The translations under genes were made by a program, and so were the position numbers. Below are positions 56,259-63,200 of a DNA stretch of 64,000 nucleotides, in pieces. The DNA is from a virus. The notes under the pieces were generated by a model. It was not told the origin of the DNA, made no database searches, and worked only from the letters and a program-made list of their open reading frames with translations. The stretch covers positions 1-64,000 of the IMG/VR virus record IMGVR_UViG_3300028392_000053; one strand, 5' to 3'. Position 1 is the stretch's first letter. Each line of letters begins with the position of its first letter.

Positions 56259-56468
56259 ATAAACACAAAAACCTACACCGCCGAATACCACGATAAAACC
56301 ATGGACTTCCGTGTGGTCCGCTGGACACCAATGGTTGACGGTATCCGCATGGGTACCAATGTTGACCGATTCGACACCGAACAGGAAGCCATGGAAGTGT
56401 CTCGAATCCTGAACCAAGCCGAGGACCTGAGCCTGTACCTGGACCAGTCCTGCGAATTTGATACCTGA
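56259..56468 (+). CDS. small protein (69 aa), unknown
   Basis: 69 aa from ATG 56259, directly after its promoter. TKTYTAEYHDKTMDFRVVRW, GTNVDRFDTEQEAMEVSRIL; alpha/beta, no known motif. The leader is about 4 bases, so translation may be leaderless or nearly so. A longer in-frame ORF runs through the promoter and is not preferred. Confidence 0.6.
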   Translation: MNTKTYTAEYHDKTMDFRVVRWTPMVDGIRMGTNVDRFDTEQEAMEVSRILNQAEDLSLYLDQSCEFDT

Positions 56469-56496
56469 CCGGATTGGTCAAGTATTATTCGAATGG

Positions 56497-56524
56497 TTGC
56501 CAAACCTGCTGGTTATGCTATAAT
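56497..56524 (+). promoter_or_regulatory. early-type promoter
   Basis: TTGCCA (56497-56502), 16-bp spacer, TATAAT (56519-56524), preceded by GGTCAAGTATT. Confidence 0.78.
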
Positions 56525-56550
56525 TCACCCATATTTTGAAAGGACACCCA

Positions 56551-56736
56551 ATGAAATTTATGACCTTCCCCCAAGCCATGGAAATTGTCTCCCAATTCGG
56601 CTATGCTAATAAGTGCGAATCCTTATTGGTCGCCATTTCCGATATGGAAGACAATTGGGACAATTTATCGTTGGATGAAATTGCCGCCTATAACGTGATT
56701 ATATCGGAATATGATATGATTGCGGAATTGGCTTAA
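56551..56736 (+). CDS. small acidic protein (61 aa), unknown
   Basis: 61 aa from ATG 56551 (AAAGGA upstream): KFMTFPQAMEIVSQFGYANK, LDEIAAYNVIISEYDMIAEL. Single-gene promoter unit. Confidence 0.65.
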   Translation: MKFMTFPQAMEIVSQFGYANKCESLLVAISDMEDNWDNLSLDEIAAYNVIISEYDMIAELA

Positions 56737-56760
56737 CCCAGTAAATCGGTCAAGTATTGG

Positions 56761-56788
56761 TTGCCAAACCTACCGAAACCTGTATAAT
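56761..56788 (+). promoter_or_regulatory. early-type promoter
   Basis: TTGCCA (56761-56766), 16-bp spacer, TATAAT (56783-56788), preceded by GGTCAAGTATTGG. Confidence 0.8.
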
Positions 56789-56820
56789 TAGACCCATATT
56801 GTAAAAGAAAAGGAAAGAAA

Positions 56821-57090
56821 ATGTCCCGATTGATAACCGAAACCGAAGCCTTGGAAATGTTTAATGAAATGCTGGACGATTGTGAGGGTCCGGTTGAACT
56901 CTGCGGAATGACCTATTCGGCATCCAACGTCCTGCGCGAAATTGATCCGGTAGCATACCGTTGCGGTTTTAATGATTATGTTGATTCCTTAACCGATGAT
57001 GACATTTTCGTGGAAGGACTCACCGAGTCCGAGGATGATGGTCAACCGGATGAAGCCCAAGAATGGGAGTCCTTTGATCCTGATTGTTGA
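56821..57090 (+). CDS. acidic small protein (89 aa), unknown
   Basis: 89 aa, strongly acidic (MLDDCEGPVEL, TDDDIFVEGLTESEDDGQPD). AAAGGAAAG upstream of the ATG. Charge suggests it might mimic DNA or bind a basic partner, but nothing more can be said. Confidence 0.65.
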   Translation: MSRLITETEALEMFNEMLDDCEGPVELCGMTYSASNVLREIDPVAYRCGFNDYVDSLTDDDIFVEGLTESEDDGQPDEAQEWESFDPDC

Positions 57091-57110
57091 CCAGTCCGGT
57101 CGAGTATTGG

Positions 57111-57139
57111 TTGCCAGACCATTCAAAATCTGGTATAAT
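57111..57139 (+). promoter_or_regulatory. early-type promoter
   Basis: TTGCCA (57111-57116), 17-bp spacer, TATAAT (57134-57139); preceded by GGTCGAGTATTGG. Confidence 0.8.
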
Positions 57140-57165
57140 GGTTTTTTAAATTGAAAAGGTATATT

Positions 57166-57441
57166 ATGACAGTTAAGACAGACACCCAGGTGGCCTTGGT
57201 CGCCGCCCGTACGGCTTTGGCTCTAGCTAAGGTCTCCGTTAAGGAATTGGTCGAAGCCGTGAAGGTCGAAAAGGAAAAGGCTCTACAGGCTAAGGTGACC
57301 GCTAAGGAAGCAAAGCGCCAGACCGCTATCCGCAAGGCTCAAGCCACACTGGCTCGGCTCCTTGATAAAAACAATCCAGTAGGTGTGAAGGCTCGCAAAG
57401 CCGCACGGAAACCTGGTCCTGTGATTGTGACAAAAGGTTGA
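57166..57441 (+). CDS. Lys/Ala-rich histone H1-like protein (91 aa)
   Basis: 91 aa. VKTDTQVALVAARTALALAK, then a helical Lys/Ala stretch (KVEKEKALQAKVTAKEAKRQ) and a basic tail with KARKAARKPGP. Composition resembles histone H1-like DNA-binding tails. It stands alone under its own promoter. DNA binding is inferred. Confidence 0.6.
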   Translation: MTVKTDTQVALVAARTALALAKVSVKELVEAVKVEKEKALQAKVTAKEAKRQTAIRKAQATLARLLDKNNPVGVKARKAARKPGPVIVTKG

Positions 57442-57461
57442 CCAGTCCGGTCGAGTATTGG

Positions 57462-57490
57462 TTGCCAGAACCCGCAGGTTCTGGTATAAT
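57462..57490 (+). promoter_or_regulatory. early-type promoter
   Basis: TTGCCA (57462-57467), 17-bp spacer, TATAAT (57485-57490); preceded by GGTCGAGTATTGG. Confidence 0.8.
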
Positions 57491-57561
57491 CGATACCATA
57501 TTCAAGAGCACCTCTCCCGGTGGTGTTTTTCAACATGGTATTGCAAATTGAAAGGAAAATT

Positions 57562-58446
57562 ATGATTGAAGTGAAATTCATTAATGGTAAATACGTTGCC
57601 AACATCAACGGCAAGGTGGTGAAGCGTGCCAATAAATCCCACATGGACTATGTGATCCGTAAAGCCACCGGTGGTGCATCCTCGCTGGCACCGTTGGCTC
57701 TCAAGGAGTCCCGTTTCACCATCAACCAGCGGTTCGGTTTTGTCTCGGACATGGTTTCCATGTTGGTGAAAGGTGACCAGTCCTCGGTGGTAGTGTCTGG
57801 TCCTGGTGGCCTCGGCAAGTCCCACACCGTCACCAAGGCACTGAATGATGCCGGCATGCGTGATGTTACTCTCCTCGATGAATTCGAGGTAGGTGGTAAA
57901 ATCAACACCTCAAAATCCTACCGCGTTATCAAGGGTTATTCTACACCTAAGGGCCTGTACCGTACACTGTATGAAAACAAGGACGGCGTGGTTGTGTTCG
58001 ATGATTGCGACTCGGTGCTAAAAGATCCGGTCTCCCTGAACCTGCTTAAAGGTGCTCTCGATTCCTACTCTCGCCGTGTTATCTCATGGCGTGCGGATAT
58101 GCGTGATGAGGAACTACCACAATCCTTTGAATTCAAGGGTCGCGTGGTGTTTATCTCCAATATCTCCTCTGATTCGATGGACCAAGCCATCATCACCCGT
58201 TCGATGGCGGTTGACCTGACAATGACAACCGAGCAAAAGGTCGAGCGTATGCGCCACCTGGTGTCCCTCCCAGAGTTTATGCCTGATTATTCAAAGACAG
58301 AAAAGTCCGAGGCTCTGGACCTGATTGACAACCTCCAAGATGAGGTGAAAGAACTTTCTCTCCGTACACTGATCCAGACTACCAAGATTCGTAAGTCTGC
58401 CGGTGCAAAGTGGAAAGACCTTGCAGAATATACCATCTGCGGTTAA
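57562..58446 (+). CDS. AAA+ ATPase
   Basis: 294 aa from ATG 57562 (AAAGGA upstream). Walker A SGPGGLGKSHT near residue 77, Walker B VVVFDDCDSVL near 149, sensor-1 RVVFISNISSD near 195 and an Arg finger region IITRSMAVDL. It may work with a protein-remodelling partner such as the vWA protein at 50.3 kb, but the genes are not adjacent. Confidence 0.85.
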   Translation: MIEVKFINGKYVANINGKVVKRANKSHMDYVIRKATGGASSLAPLALKESRFTINQRFGFVSDMVSMLVKGDQSSVVVSGPGGLGKSHTVTKALNDAGMRDVTLLDEFEVGGKINTSKSYRVIKGYSTPKGLYRTLYENKDGVVVFDDCDSVLKDPVSLNLLKGALDSYSRRVISWRADMRDEELPQSFEFKGRVVFISNISSDSMDQAIITRSMAVDLTMTTEQKVERMRHLVSLPEFMPDYSKTEKSEALDLIDNLQDEVKELSLRTLIQTTKIRKSAGAKWKDLAEYTICG

Positions 58447-58458
58447 TAGGAGAAAATT

Positions 58459-58566
58459 ATGGACATTCGTTGGACTTATATGATTAATTGGTTAAAGGAC
58501 CGCACCCACGTTCTGCCGGTCATTCCAGTTAAACGCACTCACATATACAAAATAAAGGTGAAATAA
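58459..58566 (+). CDS. short protein (35 aa)
   Basis: MDIRWTYMINWLKDRTHVLP then VIPVKRTHIYKIKVK; basic. AGGAG seven bases upstream supports it. Its stop overlaps the next ATG (TAATG). Confidence 0.5.
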   Translation: MDIRWTYMINWLKDRTHVLPVIPVKRTHIYKIKVK

Positions 58567-58748
58567 TGAGAACAAAATCCAATGAGATGGCATCGACCAT
58601 TTCCCACTCTGAGGATTGCATCCTCGAGGTGCAACACCGGCTGGAAAAACAAAACAATCCACACAATGAAAACCTGCTGGCAGCCATCCAACAGGCGCTG
58701 GACATCCTTGCTGACGTTTATTATGACCTAAGGGAAGACAATGAGTAA
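58566..58748 (+). CDS. small helical protein (60 aa)
   Basis: 60 aa: MASTISHSEDCILEVQHRLE, LLAAIQQALDILADVYYDL. Helical, acidic end. Overlaps both neighbours. Function unknown. Confidence 0.6.
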   Translation: MRTKSNEMASTISHSEDCILEVQHRLEKQNNPHNENLLAAIQQALDILADVYYDLREDNE

Positions 58749-58962
58749 ATTTAAAAACCTGATAATCGATGTTGAATCCTGCATTACCAATGGCGATGCA
58801 TTCGAGGACATTATTGCATTCGTGAGACACACCACTGGTTGTGATGAAAAGACAGCCACCGACCTGGTGTTCCAGGTGGAGGGTCAACTATGCACTGAGG
58901 AAGAACAGGACTATTGGATAACAGGAGAACCTATTCCGAATGAAAATGAATTGATGTTGTAA
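58741..58962 (+). CDS. small acidic protein (73 aa)
   Basis: 73 aa: SKFKNLIIDVESCITNGDAF, GCDEKTATDLVFQVEGQLC. Helical, acidic. Last gene before the origin-like region. Confidence 0.6.
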   Translation: MSKFKNLIIDVESCITNGDAFEDIIAFVRHTTGCDEKTATDLVFQVEGQLCTEEEQDYWITGEPIPNENELML

Positions 58963-58988
58963 AGAAACAACAGTGAGTCACCAGGTGG

Positions 58989-59017
58989 TTGCCAGGTGGC
59001 TTTTTTTGAGTTATAAT
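58989..59017 (+). promoter_or_regulatory. promoter reading into the origin-like region
   Basis: TTGCCA (58989-58994), 17-bp spacer, TATAAT (59012-59017). It is followed by non-coding sequence, so the RNA itself may matter, for example as a primer. Confidence 0.72.
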
Positions 59018-59021
59018 AGAT

Positions 59022-59062
59022 GCATGGTTCGAACAGCACACTGGGGATGGACGTGGCGGCTG
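59022..59062 (+). ncRNA. promoter-linked RNA or leader, copy 2
   Basis: TGGTTCGAA, then GGGGATGGACGTGGCGGCTG, matching the sequence at 56133-56178 at the same distance from its promoter. Confidence 0.45.
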
Positions 59063-59370
59063 CCTGATGGATTAATCCAGTCTAATCCAGTGCATATTCC
59101 AGTATACCACTGCGGTGCTCTGAATGGTACTCTACCAGACCATCACCGGACACGCTGGAACGTGCTGTGGTCGTGCTGTGGTACCACTGTGGTACTCTGA
59201 GGCTCGCTGAGAATATTTCAGGGCTTGGCAGCCAGACACTAAGTCCCACTGGTACTTACACACCAACGACACACCGCGACACAGCCAGCGACATATGCAG
59301 TATAATGCATGTCGCATCCGTTACATATGCGCTATAATGCATACTGGTTTCCCAAACACATTCCAAAAAG

Positions 59371-59402
59371 ATATCCACAACTTATCCACAGCTTTATCCA
59401 CA
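59371..59402 (+). promoter_or_regulatory. three DnaA-box-like sites
   Basis: ATATCCACA (59371-59379), TTATCCACA (59382-59390) and TTATCCACA (59394-59402). The last two equal the bacterial DnaA box; start spacing is 11 and 12 bp, about one helical turn. A T-rich stretch follows. Confidence 0.7.
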
Positions 59403-59443
59403 GATTTTTTTGTTGTTTTTTCACAACAAACGCAAATATTCCA

Positions 59444-59471
59444 TTGCCATTCCTACCAGTACCGCTATAAT
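59444..59471 (+). promoter_or_regulatory. early-type promoter
   Basis: TTGCCA (59444-59449), 16-bp spacer, TATAAT (59466-59471). The gene start follows only seven bases later. Confidence 0.75.
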
Positions 59472-59478
59472 ACTCTAC

Positions 59479-59685
59479 ATGATGAAACAAAACTTCTTCC
59501 CTACTCTCAATTCTGCTCTCGAATCTGAGGGACTGCTGGAATCTTGGGCACTTAATTTCCCTCCACTTTCTTATGATTCCACGTACTCTTACACTTTTGA
59601 TGATGGTTCAAAGCATGGTCATTATGTCTCTCTTTATCGTGATTCTGGAGGTCGTTATGAACGTCCGGTTCACTATAAGCGGTAA
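59479..59685 (+). CDS. small protein, probably leaderless mRNA (68 aa)
   Basis: 68 aa: MKQNFFPTLNSALESEGLLE, DSTYSYTFDDGSKHGHYVSL, GGRYERPVHYKR. The -10 box ends at 59471, so transcription should start at or next to the ATG; there is no room for a Shine-Dalgarno. No family recognised. Confidence 0.6.
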   Translation: MMKQNFFPTLNSALESEGLLESWALNFPPLSYDSTYSYTFDDGSKHGHYVSLYRDSGGRYERPVHYKR

Positions 59686-59726
59686 GGTGAATACTTGACC
59701 GGAGAAATGGATTACTTTTCTCTTAC

Positions 59727-59755
59727 TTGCCATTCTTCTTTGGAACCTGTATAAT
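59727..59755 (+). promoter_or_regulatory. early-type promoter
   Basis: TTGCCA (59727-59732), 17-bp spacer, TATAAT (59750-59755). Confidence 0.78.
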
Positions 59756-59784
59756 AGACTCTATTGATTGATAAGGAACTCTCT

Positions 59785-59970
59785 ATGAAAATTACTACTG
59801 CTATCTCCATTCTCGAAAAAGAACGGAACTTTCTTGGTCTCGGTTTTCTTGAAGTCCTACAGGACATCCAGAAACATGGGAAAATGGTTTATTCTGAAAA
59901 GACTATGGTTGCATTCCATGTTTTTATGAACGAAGGTGCTAAACTCTTTGCTACGGTGGAGGAAGAATAA
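59785..59970 (+). CDS. small protein (61 aa), unknown
   Basis: 61 aa from ATG 59785 (AAGGA upstream): KITTAISILEKERNFLGLGF, VAFHVFMNEGAKLFATVEEE. Stop overlaps next ATG (TAATG). Confidence 0.65.
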   Translation: MKITTAISILEKERNFLGLGFLEVLQDIQKHGKMVYSEKTMVAFHVFMNEGAKLFATVEEE

Positions 59971-60191
59971 TGTTTTTCAATATCTTTCGTTTTTATTCTC
60001 GGTCGAATACTTCCGCAGTATTCACTAACATACCTATTCATTTATTAAATGAGTTTCGCTCCGTATATCCAGGGAAATACAAGGTTCGGTATCGTGGACC
60101 TAGGGCACATCGGAAAAATGAATTTCCAAATAATCGTGCATCATATTGTCTGATGAAGGACGCAAAAACTTTCTCCGCTTATACCTATTGA
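59970..60191 (+). CDS. small basic protein (73 aa), unknown
   Basis: 73 aa, basic and aromatic: FFNIFRFYSRSNTSAVFTNI, YRGPRAHRKNEFPNNRAS. No family named. Stop overlaps the next gene region. Confidence 0.6.
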   Translation: MFFNIFRFYSRSNTSAVFTNIPIHLLNEFRSVYPGKYKVRYRGPRAHRKNEFPNNRASYCLMKDAKTFSAYTY

Positions 60192-60205
60192 TGGAAGTAT
60201 ATAAA

Positions 60206-60367
60206 ATGAACGAACTCGAAACACTTCAGGCACGTGCAAAGTCTATTTTAGAATCCCAAGCACATTGGAAAAGCTGCCAAGATGGCTCTTATGAAATGGC
60301 TCTCCATAATTTGGGCTATTCTGAAATATTAGAAAAAATTAAGGAATTATCAAATGAAAGATTATAA
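60206..60367 (+). CDS. small helical protein (53 aa)
   Basis: 53 aa from ATG 60206 (GGAAG upstream): MNELETLQARAKSILESQAH, SYEMALHNLGYSEILEKIKE. An ATG at 60191 is an alternative start. Overlaps the next gene by 14 bases. Confidence 0.6.
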   Translation: MNELETLQARAKSILESQAHWKSCQDGSYEMALHNLGYSEILEKIKELSNERL

Positions 60368-60515
60368 AGAATATTTTGATTATCTCGTTGCACTACGGGA
60401 TTCCGGTGAAACCAATATGTGGGGTGCGGCTCCGTACATCCAACGGGAATTCGGTGTTACATACCAAGAAGCTAAGGAAATCCTGCTGGCATGGATCAAA
60501 TCATTCGAGAAATGA
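60354..60515 (+). CDS. conserved small phage protein (53 aa)
   Basis: MKDYKEYFDYLVALRDSGET, then NMWGAAPYIQREFGVTYQEA and ILLAWIKSF. I know this pattern as a widespread small phage protein of unknown function. AAGGA precedes the ATG. Confidence 0.75.
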   Translation: MKDYKEYFDYLVALRDSGETNMWGAAPYIQREFGVTYQEAKEILLAWIKSFEK

Positions 60516-60530
60516 ATACTTCCAGTCCAC

Positions 60531-60559
60531 TTGCCAAGCACCAAGAAATCTGGTATAAT
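60531..60559 (+). promoter_or_regulatory. early-type promoter
   Basis: TTGCCA (60531-60536), 17-bp spacer, TATAAT (60554-60559). Confidence 0.78.
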
Positions 60560-60590
60560 ACACACACAAACAAACTTTAAAGGAAATATT

Positions 60591-61001
60591 ATGGGCACTC
60601 GTTCACTCACTTTTGTTTACACCGACCACTATGGCTCTGAGACTGGTCCTGAACCAATCGTCAATATGTACCGTCAGTTTGATGGCTACCCCTCTGGTCA
60701 TGGGCTTGAACTCTCCGAATTCTTAAATTCGTTTGAAGCCATTACCAATGGCATTCCCTTTGGTGATACACGGAAACTGGCAAACGGAATGGGATGCTTG
60801 GCTGCCCAACTCATTGCACATTTTAAACAGTCTGTCGGTGGCTTTTACATCTACCCTGTGACCTCCAAAGATTGTGGTCAAGATTATGAATACCATGTTT
60901 ACTCTGACCGTATCACCGTTTATGGCTACGATAAAGAACACCTGTTCACTGGTCCATGGTCCGCTTTTACTGAATTTTGTACTGAAAAGGAGAATGCATA
61001 A
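60591..61001 (+). CDS. MGTRSLTFV-type conserved protein (136 aa)
   Basis: 136 aa from ATG 60591 (AAGGA upstream): MGTRSLTFVYTDHYGSETGP, YRQFDGYPSGHGLELSEFL and GGFYIYPVTSKDCGQDYEYH. This conserved protein occurs in bacteria and phages; no function is established. First gene of a tight run of overlapping small genes to the window end. Confidence 0.75.
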   Translation: MGTRSLTFVYTDHYGSETGPEPIVNMYRQFDGYPSGHGLELSEFLNSFEAITNGIPFGDTRKLANGMGCLAAQLIAHFKQSVGGFYIYPVTSKDCGQDYEYHVYSDRITVYGYDKEHLFTGPWSAFTEFCTEKENA

Positions 61002-61231
61002 TGCCGTACGTAAACACCTATATTGAAGTTGATGATGTTCTTGATGAACTCTCTGATGATGAACTTATCGATGAATTGAAACGCCGTGGAAAAGATTACA
61101 ATACACAGTTTGTCGATGGTGATGAAATGCGTATGGTTCTCCAAACTCTCTATGAAAAACGTAGGATTGGTAAGGATTATCAATCCGAACTGGACCAATT
61201 GATTTACGGAATTCTGGGTAAAATTGTATGA
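61001..61231 (+). CDS. small acidic protein (76 aa), unknown
   Basis: 76 aa: YIEVDDVLDELSDDELIDEL is a helix common in small phage proteins, followed by RMVLQTLYEKRRIGKDYQSE. ATG overlaps the preceding stop. Confidence 0.65.
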   Translation: MPYVNTYIEVDDVLDELSDDELIDELKRRGKDYNTQFVDGDEMRMVLQTLYEKRRIGKDYQSELDQLIYGILGKIV

Positions 61232-61458
61232 ACGAACGACTTAAAAAATTGATGGGTCTAACCCTAGATGAGAAATTCTCTGGCACATGGTCAAGAATGG
61301 ATATGCAAGACTTGGAAAAGTTTGCTGACGGATTTGCTGACTTGATTATTCGGGAATGTATGGATATTGCATGGCGGCATACGCCTGACACAGAAGAATG
61401 TGAATATTCTTGGTTAATTCACGATAAGATTAAACAATATTTCGGAGTTAAAGAATGA
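61228..61458 (+). CDS. MNERI-family small protein, copy 1 (76 aa)
   Basis: 76 aa: MNERLKKLMGLTLDEKFSGT, KFADGFADLIIRECMDIAWR, KIKQYFGVKE. Shares the start, the central L-I-x-E-C block and the end with three downstream genes. Known in T4-like phages as a multi-copy family of unknown function. Confidence 0.7.
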   Translation: MNERLKKLMGLTLDEKFSGTWSRMDMQDLEKFADGFADLIIRECMDIAWRHTPDTEECEYSWLIHDKIKQYFGVKE

Positions 61459-61877
61459 TTGAAGATGATGAATTTGAAGATGGCACTTTTACAATTAAGT
61501 ATGCCAATGTAATAAAGCAGAAAGATTTTCTACCGCTTACCCGCACACTTGCTATGGACCTGTCGGAGACTGGTTATATGCGACCAGGTGATTTTCTAAA
61601 GTCACTCACTGATGGTGATGTATCGGCTCTCCTTACGATTGCTGACAATGACGAAAACCCACGCCTTGAAGAAATTCTACTGATTGCTGAAATGTTGGCT
61701 ACCGGTGAAGGCCTTGAACAATCAAAAAATGCCGATGAAATTACACTCCGAATGAATACATTCTGTGGTTTCCTTGCTATTGAAGGACTCAAGCGGAAAG
61801 GTATAGTGAAGGTTTACTATGATAATATGTCATTTGGTGAAGATTTTGGAAATAAAATTATTGTTGAAAAACTATGA
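61455..61877 (+). CDS. unknown protein (140 aa)
   Basis: 140 aa, acidic start (IEDDEFEDGTFTIKYANVIK), then TLAMDLSETGYMRPGDFLKS and LEEILLIAEMLATGEGLEQS. Helical; no family recognised. Confidence 0.6.
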   Translation: MIEDDEFEDGTFTIKYANVIKQKDFLPLTRTLAMDLSETGYMRPGDFLKSLTDGDVSALLTIADNDENPRLEEILLIAEMLATGEGLEQSKNADEITLRMNTFCGFLAIEGLKRKGIVKVYYDNMSFGEDFGNKIIVEKL

Positions 61878-62104
61878 CACTCCCTATAGAACGAACAAAT
61901 GCGGTGACTAGGACTCAAAAGTTCCTATATGACCTACTTGATCCAAAGAAAACTCCACGTGTACCACTCTCTGTTCGGAAAGATGCAAGGTCATTACTCC
62001 GTCACTACCCATCCGAATTTGAAATGAATATGATTGCAGACCGTGAAGATACTGAAGGTAATAATGGTATCTCATATAAAGTTTTTGGAAAAGGATACGA
62101 ATAA
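61874..62104 (+). CDS. unknown protein (76 aa)
   Basis: 76 aa: TRTQKFLYDLLDPKKTPRVP, VRKDARSLLRHYPSEFEMNM resembles a small phage protein group that begins with a BPSL0761-like helix. Overlaps both neighbours. Confidence 0.6.
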   Translation: MTLPIERTNAVTRTQKFLYDLLDPKKTPRVPLSVRKDARSLLRHYPSEFEMNMIADREDTEGNNGISYKVFGKGYE

Positions 62105-62271
62105 TGTATTGGGCTATTCTAGTAATTTCCACAATGACAACATCAGTTATTGCATATGTTGGACATTTTGAAAAAGAATCTGATTGTAACAAGGCTGTGA
62201 TTGAATTGAAAACACAAAATTTGCCTTATTCAACTAAAATTGCATGTGTGCAGATGGAAGCTAAAAAGTGA
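62104..62271 (+). CDS. small exported or membrane protein (55 aa)
   Basis: MYWAILVISTMTTSVIAYVG is a hydrophobic start, followed by HFEKESDCNKAVIELKTQNL and KIACVQMEAKK with two Cys. ATG overlaps the previous stop; ends overlapping the next GTG. Confidence 0.6.
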   Translation: MYWAILVISTMTTSVIAYVGHFEKESDCNKAVIELKTQNLPYSTKIACVQMEAKK

Positions 62272-62513
62272 ACGAACGAATTAAACAACTTGCTCTACAG
62301 GCTGGATGGGATTTGTGGGAAGGTAGAGCACAAGCGGATATGACTGGCTGTGAGACCGAATTACAAAAGTTCGCCGAGTTGATTGTGGCAGAATGTTTGA
62401 AAATTGCTAAAAACAGAGAAGACGAGTTTGAAAGTGCCGGCTTCCTCGAAGAATCAAATGCAGTAGGCAATGTGGCATATCAAATTTCACGACAATTTGG
62501 AGTTGAACGATGA
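62268..62513 (+). CDS. MNERI-family small protein, copy 2, GTG start (81 aa)
   Basis: 81 aa: (f)MNERIKQLALQAGWDLWEG, KFAELIVAECLKIAKN, ISRQFGVER. Paralogue of the genes at 61228, 62510 and 62716. GTG start overlaps the preceding stop. Confidence 0.7.
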   Translation: MNERIKQLALQAGWDLWEGRAQADMTGCETELQKFAELIVAECLKIAKNREDEFESAGFLEESNAVGNVAYQISRQFGVER

Positions 62514-62719
62514 ACGAACGAATTAAAGAACTTGCTGAACATGCAAACTACTTGGCGACAGAGAAAGAATTTCCATATGATGAGGATTGGTTTTATCTCT
62601 ATAACAAAAAGTTCGCCGAGTTGATTGTTAGGGAATGTGCTAACATTGGTGAACGATATGCCGACGGCAACTACGAAGTTTATAATCAGATTTTAGCACA
62701 TTTTGGAATTGAGGAATGA
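62510..62719 (+). CDS. MNERI-family small protein, copy 3 (69 aa)
   Basis: 69 aa: MNERIKELAEHANYLATEKE, KFAELIVRECANIGERYADG, ILAHFGIEE. Four-base overlaps with both neighbours. Confidence 0.7.
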   Translation: MNERIKELAEHANYLATEKEFPYDEDWFYLYNKKFAELIVRECANIGERYADGNYEVYNQILAHFGIEE

Positions 62720-62985
62720 ACGAACGAATTAAAGAATTGATGAACAAGGCTACAACTATTGAAGAACATGGTTGGGGTGCCAGTTATGAAAATTTTGATA
62801 GACTTAAGTTCGCCGAGTTGATTGTTAGGGAATGTGCTAAAATTTGTATTGAACAGAATGTATCTAATCTTGATTTGGATGTTATTCGTGAGTCTGGCAA
62901 ATTTACTTTACAGGATCTTGCCACTAAATCGTGTGGTGAGAATTTGTCTAAACAGATTAAGAAACATTTCGGAGTTGAAGAATGA
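62716..62985 (+). CDS. MNERI-family small protein, copy 4 (89 aa)
   Basis: 89 aa: MNERIKELMNKATTIEEHGW, KFAELIVRECAKICIEQN, KQIKKHFGVEE. Its KFAELIVREC codons are almost the same DNA as in copy 3, showing recent duplication. Confidence 0.7.
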   Translation: MNERIKELMNKATTIEEHGWGASYENFDRLKFAELIVRECAKICIEQNVSNLDLDVIRESGKFTLQDLATKSCGENLSKQIKKHFGVEE

Positions 62986-63200
62986 ACATGCCCGTCATAC
63001 CTGACCATGTATTCAAGATGTGGAATGATCCTAGATTTGAAATTCTAGCAGAGGTCGATAAACTATTGAATGGCAGCCGTATATGGGCCGGCCAGGATTG
63101 GACTTATAATCCAATTCATCCTGTCAAGTATATGCCCGTGGCTAATAAGATTCGCAAGGCATTGGATGAACTCCATAAAGAATATGGAATTGAAGAATGA
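62982..63200 (+). CDS. small protein (72 aa), unknown
   Basis: 72 aa: MPVIPDHVFKMWNDPRFEIL, GQDWTYNPIHPVKYMPVANK, ELHKEYGIEE. The HKEYGIEE end echoes HFGVEE of the preceding family. Unknown function. Confidence 0.6.
   Translation: MNMPVIPDHVFKMWNDPRFEILAEVDKLLNGSRIWAGQDWTYNPIHPVKYMPVANKIRKALDELHKEYGIEE

Larger units (their letters stand above)
58963..59478. other. origin-like non-coding region
   Basis: About 500 bp with no convincing gene. It holds a promoter (58989), a conserved leader, two copies of TACCACTGYGGTRCTCTGA (59105, 59181), two ACATATGC-NN-TATAATGCAT units (59290-59340), three DnaA-like boxes (59371-59402), a T-rich tract and a promoter (59444). The combination fits a replication origin; no direct proof. 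Confidence 0.55.

Noticed and set aside
56088-56468. Long 126-aa ORF starting before the promoter
   Set aside because: It would be translated through the promoter at 56221; the ATG at 56259 fits the transcript.
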